64,000 nt of DNA, from the NCBI RefSeq assembly GCF_030384665.1, contig NC_083675.1:62001-126000 (forward strand), read 5' to 3'. The position numbers and the translations under genes are program-made. The DNA is from Lodderomyces elongisporus (Eukaryota > Ascomycota > Pichiomycetes > Serinales > Debaryomycetaceae). How positions within the stretch are numbered: the stretch's first letter is position 1; each line of letters begins with the position of its first letter. The notes under the pieces were generated by a model, which was not told the origin of the DNA, did no database searches, and saw only the letters and a program-made list of their open reading frames with translations. Positions 1 through 10,800 of this stretch are shown here, in pieces.

Positions 1-1225
1 CGGCATCCAATAAGCTCATGTTTAATCCATCGAGGATCAGCTCATCATTACCCAAAAGATTATTCATGTCCAAGTCCATTTCTTCAAGATTGTCGTTCTG
101 AGCTGCAGGTTGGCCTCCTCCATTCTTTTGCTCACTGTTTTTGGTACTATTGTTATTGTTGTTGTTGTTGGCGGCAGCGGTGTTGGTTGTATTACTATTG
201 TTGCTGCTGTTGTTGTTATTATTGTTATTATTATTGATATTATTACTAACATTTGCACCGGCATTGGCACCAGCACCAGCACCAGAACTTGTAGCTTCGC
301 CCGTGGTTTTGGATATAGGGTCATCCGCAGGCGTTTTGAACAAATCATCAGTTTGTTGTTGTGAAAAATTCATGTCATTATCAATATCCATGTCATCAAA
401 AACATTGTTTCCGCCATTTTGCACAGCTTCACCACCATTGCCTCCGCTACCTCCAATGCCGCTACTCCCCATAGGCATATCTAGATTCAAGTCGTTGTAG
501 TTGATTGATGATAAAAAGTCGTCATTTTGATTTCCATCATCGTTTCCAACTCCTTGTAAGTCATTCATGTCAAAGCCAATAAAGTCATCGAAATTATTAT
601 ATTGGTTCGACTGTAGTGATTGTCCCAAATCTTGTTGTTGCTGCTGTTGCTGTTGTTGTTGTTGCTGCTGGGAAATGGCTTCTCGGTTCCTTCTTTCCTC
701 CTCCTCTTTCTCTTCCTTTGCCCTTCGAGCCGCTTCTCTTTCCTCTTCTTCTTTCTTTAGTCGCTCTGCTTCAGCTTTTTCCTTTTCTGCTTGAGCTTTT
801 GCCTCAGCTTCTGCCTTGGCTCTAGCTTCTGCCTCAAGCTTAGCCTTTGCAGCTGCTTCAGCCTCAGCTTTCTTTTTTGCCTCGGCCTCTTCTTTCAATC
901 GCTTTGCTTCCTCTGCTTCTCTCCTTTGCCTTTCCAATTCCTCTTTGATTTTCATCTCCTGTTGTTTTTGTTTATTCTCAATCATAGTGTCGATACACCA
1001 TTTAGCATCATTGAATTTAAATACCGTTTCGTCTAAAATGTCATCAAACTTGTTTATATGGTTAGTCAATTGTTGGATAATCGTAGGTTGAATAAGCTGG
1101 TTGTTTGGTCCCGTGATTAGTCGGTTTTGCTTTTCATTGTTGTTGATGATTTCAAAGATGAAACCGGCAGTTCGTAGAATGTCATTGAATGCAGAATCAA
1201 GTTTAGTCTGTAAATTTGCTGACAT
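1..1225 (-). CDS. MED2: Mediator tail subunit Med2 (TLO-family orthologue), 3' end outside window
   Basis: Subunit of the tail module of RNA polymerase II Mediator, acting in the nucleus between activators and polymerase. The ATG at 1225 (minus) opens a frame that runs without a stop off the left edge, so about 408 codons are visible. The N-terminal 110 residues (NLQTKLDSAFNDILRTAG..., then a region ending in DAKWCIDTMIE) have the pattern of Candida albicans Tlo/Med2. They are followed by a long charged Lys/Glu/Ala coiled-coil stretch, a poly-Gln run (632-672) and an acidic, Asn/Gly-rich C-terminal half with repeated acidic-hydrophobic patches (DLFKTP, MDLDMNNLL, DELILDGLN) resembling activation domains. 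Family assignment rests on remembered similarity to Tlo proteins. The true C-terminus is not visible. Confidence 0.85.
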   Translation of the reverse strand, partial: MSANLQTKLDSAFNDILRTAGFIFEIINNNEKQNRLITGPNNQLIQPTIIQQLTNHINKFDDILDETVFKFNDAKWCIDTMIENKQKQQEMKIKEELERQRREAEEAKRLKEEAEAKKKAEAEAAAKAKLEAEARAKAEAEAKAQAEKEKAEAERLKKEEEEREAARRAKEEKEEEERRNREAISQQQQQQQQQQQQQDLGQSLQSNQYNNFDDFIGFDMNDLQGVGNDDGNQNDDFLSSINYNDLNLDMPMGSSGIGGSGGNGGEAVQNGGNNVFDDMDIDNDMNFSQQQTDDLFKTPADDPISKTTGEATSSGAGAGANAGANVSNNINNNNNNNNNSSNNSNTTNTAAANNNNNNNSTKNSEQKNGGGQPAAQNDNLEEMDLDMNNLLGNDELILDGLNMSLLDA

Positions 1226-1503
1226 TGTGTTGGTATACTGCTGTTGTATACACCTTATAAATGTTGTTTTATAATAATCTTGTTTAGGTGGTGATGGATA
1301 GGGAATAAGAGATGGTTGAAAACAATCGTGGTGAAGTTCAAATGGTTTTCTTCCAAGACACGGCTCGTGGAAACAATAAAGTCGGAGATTTCACCAAATG
1401 TGAGACTTCACTTTCTTATTTTTTTTTTCTTTTTTCTTTTTTCTTTTTTCTTTTTTTCTTTCGGTTCCGTTATCTAATTTACTTTTATTTTTCCCCTCCC
1501 TCC

Positions 1504-1535
<32 letters not shown>

Positions 1536-2808
1536 TTAGTTTCAATCATACAGTTATAAAGGAACAAATAGACATACTATTTGAGGCATGTGAAGGATGG
1601 AAAAAAAGATCATAGAAAATGGTGAAGATGTAATAAAGACACCTATACATACATGTATATGTGTATATAGATGTAACACCAGATGGAACCACTGCAAGAA
1701 TTGCACAAGAGAATCAATCAGTATGTCTATGAGTAAAGTCAAGCGGATAGCTCTCCTCTTTCAAAAACATTTTTTGCAACAAATATTATGCTTTCAAATT
1801 CAAGCCAAAATTTAACCAAATTTACAACCAAAATTGTACTACACATATATTACATTCCATTTCATCACAATGTCAAGAAGTAAATATCATTTTTCAAAAA
1901 GTAAGAAAGAGTACCAACATTTGAGAAATCATTTAGTTTCATTTGCCACTGAATAATGCAGAGTTTTGACAGGTACTCTTTTTTTGGTCAACTTTTCATG
2001 ACCACAGTTTATTAGTCTTAAACTGTTTTGTGAATACCACAACAACTCAAATACTGTTCAATTGACACAAGAATTGATTCAATAAACACATTGCTTCAAC
2101 AACTGTTCATTTCCTCATACAAACTCACACTTACATAATTACGACTAAAAGCAATCAGTGTCTGAATCTTTAGATAATATGGGGCTTTATTATTTTGTTT
2201 TCTTACTTTCTATAAAAGTCACCCTTGATAACTTAAGAAAGGAAAGCAAAGTTATAACGCAAAAATGGTTGGCAGATGTTTCACAAAAAAAGCGCTACCA
2301 CACAAATTTTTCTTTTACAAGCGCGTAATTTTTATTTTTAAAGGTAAAAAAAGCTGAAGAAGAAGAAGAAGAAGAGGAGGAAAGAAACGAAAAGGAAAAA
2401 CGCGGTTTTTCATCCGTTAATGTAAACAGAAGAACCCAAAACACGAAGGGGGAAAATCTGTTTTTCAATACAAAGTTGCTCAAAAACGACTATTCCTCCA
2501 AAATAATAAAAATAAAAAAAAAGATAAAGGTATTGGAACAAAGAATCACAATCACATTTACTAAAAGTCATATTGAAGTCAGTGTCATTCCTTTTTTTTC
2601 TTCTTTTCCCTTTTCCCTTTTCTTCTTTTTCTTCTTTGTTTCTTCTTTCTTTTTCTATCTTTTAAAAATCTACAATTTTTTAAAAAAAACATTCGTTTCA
2701 TTCTAACTCTTGACCTTAATTTCATCCTTCCTTTTCATCACTCTTCATAGAAAATTGTCACTCGTTAAATTTTGTATCACCAGAGCTTACATTGAACCAT
2801 ACATCATA
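1226..2808. other. Intergenic region between MED2 and MCD1 (divergent promoters)
   Basis: Shared upstream region of two divergently transcribed genes. It holds long pyrimidine tracts (around 1420-1535 and 2590-2700) and A/T-rich DNA. Short open frames here are low-complexity and unconvincing. ACGCG-type elements lie on the MCD1 side. Confidence 0.7.
2321..2405. promoter_or_regulatory. MCB-like (ACGCG) elements upstream of MCD1
   Basis: GCGCGT at 2321-2326 and ACGCGG at 2400-2405 contain the MBF core ACGCG on one strand or the other. They lie about 400-490 bp before the MCD1 start codon. MCD1 is a known G1/S gene in S. cerevisiae; binding here is inferred. Confidence 0.4.
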
Positions 2809-4614
2809 ATGCTTACCAGCACTGAACTTCTAAACCAAGGACCATTGGGTAATATATGGCTTGCAGCAAACTATGACAAAAAGCTCACGAAACAGCAATT
2901 GCTAGGAACAGACATTGTACAATCCACAGAGTATATTCGTGATCATCAGATCAGCGGGCCCCCAAAAATCATTTCATCGTGTTCGCAATCACGCGTTAAT
3001 GAACCAGAAGGGAAAGACTCAATCACCCTTAGACTTTCCGGCCAATTGCTTCTAGGCATTGTCAAGATTTATTCAAGAAAGACCAAGTATTTACTAGACG
3101 ATGTCCATGATATTCTATACAAACTCAAAGCCTCGTTTAGATTATCAAGTGGAGTACAATTGGGCTCGGACTTTGCATCGAATCGAATTAATGTTCCAGC
3201 ACAACAAACCACCTTGGCAGATTTGGATTCCATCACTTTAAAAGATCAAATCTCGGCATTTGACCTTTTTTTTCAAGAGGATTTGGTGTTGGATGAGCCG
3301 GGCGCGAACACCAATCTCACAAGTGTGTTTAACGATCTTAATCAAGAATCAAATGGCGACTCACTGATGATGGAATTTGATCAATCCATAGAGTACGGTA
3401 GAAACACGCGCGGTAACAACAACATTGCAAATAATGCCAACGACGATAACGTGTCGCATCACTCGTTAAATGATATGGATTTGGACTTTGACTTGAACTT
3501 TGATGAAATTGAAGACGACCGTTCAATCGAACAGGGAAGAAACGCGTCATTTCTTGGTGACGAGACCGAAACCAGCTTTATGGCGGAATTGAACAAGTCA
3601 AGAAATATTTTCGAACTTGATGCTGGTCAGCCTATTCTCAGTATGGATAACCTCTTAGAAGAGGATTTAAACGCAAGACACGGAGAAGGCAACGCACCTA
3701 ATTCAGCATTGCTGCCGTCAATGAATCAATCTAGCGTAGATCAACAACAGCAACAACAACAACCAGCACCAAGACAGAGACAAAGACAAAAGCGAACGAG
3801 AATCACCGACGAAGGTGAGTTGATTGTGCCAAACAGGAAACTAGTGGTGGACTCCGAAGAGAGTATGCAAGGTGTTCCAATGCAAGTTCTTCAAGAAAAT
3901 CAAGAGAATTTGATGGATGGATTTGGAAAAGAAAAATACATCACTCTCAAATTATCAGAAAGTGAAAAATTGAAACTAGTACAAGAACTAGCACAACCAG
4001 TTTTTGCCAAGAGGCGGAAGCTTTGGAATCTCGACACAGAGTTGCAATTAACTTGTGCTGCACTTGCACGTCGCGAACAAGAGAGAAAAGAAGGCGATTC
4101 AGGCGATGAGGGAGAGAACTCTGATGAAGATGATACATCGTCATTGATGGGGACAGATACCAGTTCTGACCTGTCACTGGACCTTGACCTCTCCATAGAT
4201 GTTGACAGCAGCGACGAGTCAGCTACAGATGAGGAAAACGACAACGAGGAAGAGGATGAGGACGAGGAAGTGGATGAGAAGGTAAAAGGAAAATCAGTTG
4301 AACATGAATTTTCGAAAACCGCTAAAAGTACACGTCAAGTTGTGAATGAATTGCAGGATCAATTCAGGAAGTCCAACAATGACATTGTCACATTCCAATC
4401 ATTGATGGAGGCGGATTCAAAAGCTATGCATCCCCTTGGCGCAAAAAAGAAAAATACCATTAATCCAAGAAGAGAAGCTGCAAAGTGCTTTTTCGAAATG
4501 TTGGCACTTGCAACAAATGACTGTATAAGCATACAACAGGAACGCGAGGACCTTGAGTTGGGAAAGAACGTAAGGATATTACCTAGAGACAATTTATACA
4601 CCTTATTTGAATAA
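2809..4614 (+). CDS. MCD1: Cohesin kleisin subunit Mcd1/Scc1 (Rad21)
   Basis: The kleisin that closes the Smc1-Smc3 cohesin ring and is cut by separase at anaphase. The start is the ATG at 2809; the open frame extends upstream only through a TTG codon. The protein is 601 aa. Residues 1-100 are the Rad21/Rec8 N-terminal domain (GPLGNIWLAANYDKKLTKQQL). The C-terminal 80 residues are the winged-helix that binds Smc1 (AAKCFFEMLALATND...LPRDNLYTLFE). Two separase-type sites, SIEYGR (193-198) and SIEQGR (239-244), match the S-x-E-x-G-R cleavage motif of mitotic Scc1, which favours MCD1 over REC8. The middle has poly-Gln and an acidic Ser-rich tract where CTG codons read more sensibly as Ser. Confidence 0.93.
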   Translation: MLTSTELLNQGPLGNIWLAANYDKKLTKQQLLGTDIVQSTEYIRDHQISGPPKIISSCSQSRVNEPEGKDSITLRLSGQLLLGIVKIYSRKTKYLLDDVHDILYKLKASFRLSSGVQLGSDFASNRINVPAQQTTLADLDSITLKDQISAFDLFFQEDLVLDEPGANTNLTSVFNDLNQESNGDSLMMEFDQSIEYGRNTRGNNNIANNANDDNVSHHSLNDMDLDFDLNFDEIEDDRSIEQGRNASFLGDETETSFMAELNKSRNIFELDAGQPILSMDNLLEEDLNARHGEGNAPNSALLPSMNQSSVDQQQQQQQPAPRQRQRQKRTRITDEGELIVPNRKLVVDSEESMQGVPMQVLQENQENLMDGFGKEKYITLKLSESEKLKLVQELAQPVFAKRRKLWNLDTELQLTCAALARREQERKEGDSGDEGENSDEDDTSSLMGTDTSSDLSLDLDLSIDVDSSDESATDEENDNEEEDEDEEVDEKVKGKSVEHEFSKTAKSTRQVVNELQDQFRKSNNDIVTFQSLMEADSKAMHPLGAKKKNTINPRREAAKCFFEMLALATNDCISIQQEREDLELGKNVRILPRDNLYTLFE

Positions 4615-4721
4615 AAAACTATTCTGCTAAAATATTTTGCTGTTCCATTTTTTCTTTTTCTTTTTCTTTTTTTTCTTGTTTCTTGTTTCTTGTTTTTTTT
4701 TTTCCGATAATGTTTTAATTT

Positions 4722-6608
4722 TCAATTCAGCCTTGCTTGAAAATTATTCAAATTGTTTACTTTTTTCATCTCTTCAAGTAGTCCTCGATCGAAAGGATCT
4801 TCCTCGACATCATCCACTTCATTTGCTTTTTCATGATTGTTCTCATTTTCGTACCCTTTCCCTCTATTTTCATCCTTTCGCCTCTTTGTAGAGAGTTTAA
4901 AATTTTTGTTCAACTTGATACTCTGAACTTTATTTTTGCGACAAAGCAATAGCTCCCATGGTCCATTGAAAATAACAGATTCCACATCTTCCACGTTTTC
5001 AAAAAGTGTCCTTATGGGGTTGTATAATCTCCTCTCAAGATCCCAAAAGGTTATTACATATTCATCAACAAAACAGCCAACTGCAACAAATTGATATGGA
5101 TATTGAGGCCGTTGTGCAATTTTCTCAATCACATAATCTGTTGGCACAGTGAATAATGCTTCTTGCTTATAATCCTTCCAAATCCGTAGATGCCAATCCA
5201 AATGCGAGCTTATTATATAACCATTACCACCATAACCACCGTGACCATCGTAGCCACTAACAACAACACCACCACCACCACCACTACTACTAATAGTACT
5301 GCTCTTACTGCTTTCACCATCATTGCGTGTACCAACACCAATATCAGCACTACCAAAATTGTTCAACGTTTTTACAAATAAACTATTGTCCTCCATAGGC
5401 TCGTGAATCAACTTCCACTGTTCATTATACAATTTCCCATTATTTGCAGCTATCACCATCTTCAATTTTGCCTCAAATTCACCAACGACATCTTTGGGCC
5501 CTGTATACACACCATGTTCCACAAGTAGACCAGCTCTCAACGTATTCTCATCCAAGAGACGCCGAGAAAATCTTGGCTGGCTCAAAATCTTTGTCGACCA
5601 CAAGTTCAATACTCCTTCCTCCGATAATGTCACCACACAATCATTCTGATCAACACGTATCTGTTCCATCATAACAATTTTCCGTCGATGTGGGAACCAC
5701 AGCTCTTCATCTGAACCAATTGTAAATACCGAATAGTGGGTTATCAATGCTGGATCCAGCATTAGTGCATAGTCATCGACTTCCCAAACAGCAACAGCCC
5801 CATTCGCCAAAGCTCCAATAATCCTTCCTTCCTTGTTTGTATCAAATTTCAACATAGTTATTTCGGAAATGGAAACGAAATACAGAAGTGGTACAAGTAT
5901 TGTGTTTTCTTGAATTTCATAAAGCACTGCGCTGTACATGTATTCCATTGATCGCTCAAAGCCAACTACAATCTGGTTCGGATTATGCGGCGATACATCA
6001 AAACACTGTATGTTGCGTTCTAAAGAAAAGGTATGTGTGCCAATAATAAACTCTGATTTTTCAAAATTTGTCCTTGATAATACAGGTTCAAGATCAATAC
6101 TCCTTGTGATTTGGACCTTGTTTATAGTCTTGATTGATTCGATTATAGCTCGATTTAGTTCATACTCCGAAACATTTAAGACATTGAAACTTTTATTTTC
6201 CGATAATTCTGCAGATCCAGTCTTTGTTTCGTTCTTCAATTTGCTATCAGCTTCTAGTATATTTTCTTCCTGAAGGTCAAGATCGATTGTCTGCACAGCT
6301 TTATCAAAATGGGTTAACTCTTGCCTTTGATCAGATTTTTTTGCTTTGTTTTCCAAAAGTTCACTTTGGCTTACTGCAGTGGATCCTACTCTAATTGCGA
6401 AATCAAGATCTTCTCCTCCTGTGTTGCCCCCAGAGTATGTCACAGTCAGATCAGTTTGTGTTGAAGCATCAATTTTTTGAGGAGCAGCTGGAACTTCATG
6501 GTGTTCAGAGGCTTTGGATCTTGCTGCTTCTAATGCTGCCCTTTTCTGCTGAAGTTCAAGTAATCGCTGCCTTTTTTGCTCTAGTATTTTCTGTCTATCC
6601 TCTGACAT
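4722..6608 (-). CDS. PAC11: Cytoplasmic dynein intermediate chain Pac11
   Basis: Intermediate chain of cytoplasmic dynein, linking the heavy chain to dynactin and light chains for nuclear migration and spindle positioning. The ATG at 6608 gives 628 aa; a further upstream opening would use TTG. Residues 1-33 form a basic helical segment (QKRQRLLELQQKRAAL) typical of the dynactin-binding N-terminus. STQTD (49-53) and VQTID (105-109) are LC8/Dyn2-binding TQT-type motifs. The rest is a divergent WD40 propeller (for example AVAVWEVDD and HLDWHLRIWKD) interrupted by a Gly-rich insert. It is convergent with MCD1 (107 bp between stops) and divergent from SLD5. The call comes from motif order, as WD40 sequence alone would not be specific. 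Confidence 0.82.
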   Translation of the reverse strand: MSEDRQKILEQKRQRLLELQQKRAALEAARSKASEHHEVPAAPQKIDASTQTDLTVTYSGGNTGGEDLDFAIRVGSTAVSQSELLENKAKKSDQRQELTHFDKAVQTIDLDLQEENILEADSKLKNETKTGSAELSENKSFNVLNVSEYELNRAIIESIKTINKVQITRSIDLEPVLSRTNFEKSEFIIGTHTFSLERNIQCFDVSPHNPNQIVVGFERSMEYMYSAVLYEIQENTILVPLLYFVSISEITMLKFDTNKEGRIIGALANGAVAVWEVDDYALMLDPALITHYSVFTIGSDEELWFPHRRKIVMMEQIRVDQNDCVVTLSEEGVLNLWSTKILSQPRFSRRLLDENTLRAGLLVEHGVYTGPKDVVGEFEAKLKMVIAANNGKLYNEQWKLIHEPMEDNSLFVKTLNNFGSADIGVGTRNDGESSKSSTISSSGGGGGVVVSGYDGHGGYGGNGYIISSHLDWHLRIWKDYKQEALFTVPTDYVIEKIAQRPQYPYQFVAVGCFVDEYVITFWDLERRLYNPIRTLFENVEDVESVIFNGPWELLLCRKNKVQSIKLNKNFKLSTKRRKDENRGKGYENENNHEKANEVDDVEEDPFDRGLLEEMKKVNNLNNFQARLN

Positions 6609-6959
6609 GATGTACCCTATGTAGTCTTTTTTTGCATTTTTATTTAGAATCAAAAGCCATTCGTTGTAATCAGTTTCAAAGTAAAACGCGTCTTTTGCCT
6701 GTCACAGTATCTTTTTGTAGAGGAAAAAAAAAAATTCCGCGCGCAAATTTCCTACAATTTCCAACCTCCAAGGAGAGTTTAGATCTTGCTTGTAACTCCA
6801 TCACCAACCATCCATATATATATATTGACCTTATCATCAACTCCACACACTTATTCCACTATTCTTTTTCCTACTGAAGAAAAACCTTTTCCAAGATTTT
6901 CAGTTTGGTTTTTTCTTTTCTTACTCAATTCTTTTGTGTGTGTTTAATTTTTCAACACC
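6609..6959. promoter_or_regulatory. Divergent PAC11/SLD5 promoter with MCB-type sites
   Basis: A 351-bp bidirectional promoter. ACGCGT at 6686-6691 is a perfect MCB element, and a CGCGCGC run lies at 6738-6744. Both suit G1/S control of the replication gene SLD5. A TATATATATATT stretch lies near 6814. Confidence 0.5.
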
Positions 6960-7667
6960 ATGGATATTGATGACATTCTTCGTGAATTCGAGGAAAGCTC
7001 AAATGCTAAAAAGCTCAACTCAGAAAACATATGTAACTCTCTCATTCAAGCGATGATGAATGAACGAATGGCACCGGAGTTGCTCCCCTACAAATCCAAT
7101 CTAATGAGTTCCATCCTTACACATATCTCCAACCAGCAGCAATTCTTACTTGACAGTCATGAGTACGGAGACATGAATAGCGGGAATGGGATCATCTCCG
7201 ATGATTTTAAATTGAGGTTAATGATCATCGAGACAGATGTAGAGAGGATAAGTTATATTGTGAGGCTATATTTGCGCACAAGGTTGACCAAGTTGAACAA
7301 ATTTACGATATACTATGTTAACGCATCCCACAACGAAACGGAGAACGGAGAGCTGCAAGAATTGCTTAGCTTAGAAGAAAGAGAATATATCCATAAGTAC
7401 TTGCATCTACTCACACAATTATACAACAATTGCTTTTTGAAAAAACTTCCAAAGTTCTTAACACTTTTAGACGAAAATGTTGGTGGACAGAATATGACAA
7501 TCGAGCCCGATTTGGATCAATTGGTGTTTGTGAAATGTGTTTCGGAGACTCCAATTACATTGCGAATAGAGGACGATGAAATTGATATGGAGAAAAACGG
7601 AGTTTACGTCGTCAAGTACAATTTGATAAAACGATACCTCGATACCGAAGACATCATCTTGATTTAA
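6960..7667 (+). CDS. SLD5: GINS complex subunit Sld5
   Basis: Subunit of the GINS tetramer (Sld5-Psf1-Psf2-Psf3), part of the CMG helicase that unwinds DNA at replication forks. The 235-aa length fits the family. The N-terminal helical A domain includes LIQAMMNERMAPELLPYK and the region DVERISYIVRLYLRTRLTKLNKF. The C-terminal small B domain ends in VVKYNLIKRYLDTEDIILI, a typical Sld5 terminus. The ATG at 6960 follows a clean A-rich leader (CACCATGG). The upstream MCB elements match its role in S phase. It converges with RTC1. Confidence 0.92.
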   Translation: MDIDDILREFEESSNAKKLNSENICNSLIQAMMNERMAPELLPYKSNLMSSILTHISNQQQFLLDSHEYGDMNSGNGIISDDFKLRLMIIETDVERISYIVRLYLRTRLTKLNKFTIYYVNASHNETENGELQELLSLEEREYIHKYLHLLTQLYNNCFLKKLPKFLTLLDENVGGQNMTIEPDLDQLVFVKCVSETPITLRIEDDEIDMEKNGVYVVKYNLIKRYLDTEDIILI

Positions 7668-7819
7668 TGCTGGAATAATCTAAATGGAAGTTGACCGTTT
7701 TCTTTTCTTTTCCTTTCTTTTCTTTTCCTTTCCTTTTTTTTAAATTTTTGTTTTTATCCTGTGCTACTTCATCTTCTTTTAGATTTTCTAATCTAGTCTG
7801 TCTCAAACCGATTGATGTC

Positions 7820-10800
7820 TCACACCACAATTGGCACGTCGCAACCACCAGGACATTCAACATTTTGTTCATCAATAAACCATTCTTTCAAGCAACCAAA
7901 ATGTCCGCGATGACCACACTTTAAACTTATAGCAACAACTAGCCCTTTGCATGGTTCATTGCAAAAGACACAATTCAGTTGTCGTTGCAGACACTCATCA
8001 CAATACCAATACCCAAACTCGCCATGAGTTTGGCGTTTGGATTTCTCATTTGTTAGAAGCTTCAAACAATGAGAACAATACAATCGTATAGTATCTGCTG
8101 CATAAAGCGTCTTTAGTTTCTCCGCTACGTCCAATGGAGCAAAGTTTATAATTTTGGTAGCTTCAACAAATAAGCATTTACGTTGCAAAATCTCAACGTA
8201 TTCGCCAAGCCAGCCAAGGCATTGGTCAAATGTAATAATATCTCTTGCAAGTTCATAAAATAAGATTGCGATAGTAGAAACAAACGTAATCTCACCTTGG
8301 CTTGCAGCATATTCCAAAGCGCCTTTCAATAGTGATTTAAAAGACCAGGCTTCCGTTCCATCCTCATAATCATTTTCACAATCATGATGATCGTCGTTTT
8401 TCAACGCAATCGATAATCCAGACCGCTTAGGCAGCTTTGGCGAATGATTAGATTGTTTCTTCTCCAAGATCAATGACGTATCATGATTGAGCTCTAGTGG
8501 TTCCGGAGGGACTTGTCTCTCCGGTAATGCACGTCGAGCATCAATCGGAGAAGATGCTAGACTGGAATAAGACCTGCTTGAGCCAAATCCAATTGAGTTT
8601 GGACTAGACCTAAGAAAAATGGAGTTCATCAAATTAGTGTTCTCAAGCTCGTAATCACCTCTCTTTGATGTAGTTGAATCAATAGCAAGAGGATTACTTT
8701 GAGAATGAACACTTAGGTGATCATCTGCTCCACTGCTCCCTGCTCGAACACTATGAGTATTGTTGAAACTGTTGGCTCTACTGTGATGCATTGAATTCGT
8801 GCGACTATGCACGTCGTTTCCATGATAAGCAATACCATGACTGGACACACTACTGAGTGGATTAATGTTTCGGCCATACTTGATGCTCAGCGTTGAGTTG
8901 GAATTGTAGGAGCCAACGACATTATCCAAATCAGATTGTATTGATTTGAGAGCAAAACTATCGACATCTTCTTCTTGGTCATGCTTGGTATGGGATACGG
9001 CGGTGATATTAGGGTCTGTGGTGGCGCTCATATTAGTGGCAGCATTGAAATGGTCTGCATTGGCGCTGTCAGGTTCGTCAACATGGTTTTTATTATCGAG
9101 AGTTGTTCTCGTTTTCATCCTTGCAGCCGCTGCATTCATTGTTTTCTCGTCGGAAAGTGAAATAGCAAGCACTCTCCATACTTGACTCGATTGATATGCA
9201 CCAACCTCGTGAGCAACACTTGCATTCATCAGACACGTATCCGCCAAAGTGAACCCTTCGGGCGTTGTCACTAGATATTCTGTTGCGAGGAATTTGAAAG
9301 CCTCTTCATCATTAAAAGGTAACTCCACAGGGAAAGCAAAAGGTGACTTGACCATGGAGTTAAGTCTCAAAGATCCTCCGATTGGACCACCTGGGACCCC
9401 TGGGACCCCTGGACCACCTGGGACACCTGAAACACCTGGGCCACTTGCACCACTTTTGTACTTTATAGCAAAGCTTGAACTAGCCGGGGTCGATCCAAAT
9501 GAGCCAGCAGAACCTTGAGTTGTTTGCGATGGGTTTCTTGCAAGCTTTGGACGAGGTGTATAAGTAGAAGTAGAAAGTGCAGAGCCCGCCGATGGCGGAC
9601 TAGTCATATCAAGTACACCGGTTCCACTTCTCAATATCGGCGATGGTGATTTTGTCATGAATTGAGACATTGGATTATGGGTATATGAGCGGGTTAGAGA
9701 CGGACGCTCGATCGGAGAAGTGCCGAGCGATGAACCGGCCATTTTGTGATCATGGTCTTCCAAATCAAAACTCGAGGCTCTTTCTGCTGCAATTGCTGTA
9801 TTTGTCGACGTCGATGCTGTAAAAGCAGTTGAGGTTGCAGTTGCAGCTGCAGCTGTGTCGGTGAGAAATTGCTCATCGTCACACATTGATTCGAAATTAG
9901 CTTCAAATTCGTCCTTGGCTTGGTTAACCCAAATAAAATCATCATTATCGTTCCATGACATCCCTATTGGCGGTAAATCATCCAAAGGTCTCTTGATATC
10001 GGTGTCAAAATTCGAGTCCAAGTCATACGCCATAAACTGGTTTGCCTTGTTCAACGTCCATATTCGCCTTCCTTGAATTTCGTTTTGGGCCCACATAAAG
10101 TTCGAAATTGCCTTTTGAGAATATGGGTTGATGATTTGCTTCGGAATGTATTTACGATTCAAGTTGTAGATCGTTACTGTTGGATCGTCATTTAAATACA
10201 GACAGGCCAAGTCATAATTTGTCAATGCCAGAGTAGAGTCCCCAAAGCTAGTGCTAGTGTGCATTGACCCCATTCCTCCTCCATCTCCTGCTCTTCCTCC
10301 TTGATTAACCAGGTACGAGCTCCATCTTACTTTCAAAATAGACCCATAAGTATTTATAATATTTTCTGGAGTTGTCCGCAGAGAGCGCCCTTCACTATAA
10401 TTGAACACACAAATCTTATGGTCCCTACCACCAGTTGCAACGTACTCTTTCTCGGGATGGATGTGCAACGACAATACGGGGCCTGCATGAAGGTTCCATT
10501 TTCTATCTGGTGAGTACATATTACTTCCAGAGCCTGATCGTAAATCAAACTTGCATAATGCACCAGAATCGTGGACGGACAATATACATGTCTTATTTCT
10601 TACAACCGAGTGTGGACTATACTGGCACGCTCTTATAGGGTCATTATGGAGATTGGCTTGTAGGTTGAAAACTGGTTTTGTTGGTGATGCCCGAAGGTCC
10701 CACAATTTAATACTTCCATCTTGCGAACCAGAGATGATGTGATCCGTAGAGTCAATAAAATCAATTGAGTTTACCGTTCTTCTGTGATCAGAAAGCATGG

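Noticed and set aside
110..1091. Poly-Leu, poly-Cys and poly-Ala/Ser plus-strand frames
   Set aside because: They are antisense reflections of the Gln, Asn and Lys/Glu-rich MED2 coding sequence on the minus strand.
2295..2483. Minus-strand 62-codon frame with a poly-Ser run
   Set aside because: Composition follows a GAAGAAG simple repeat in the MED2/MCD1 promoter; no family resemblance.
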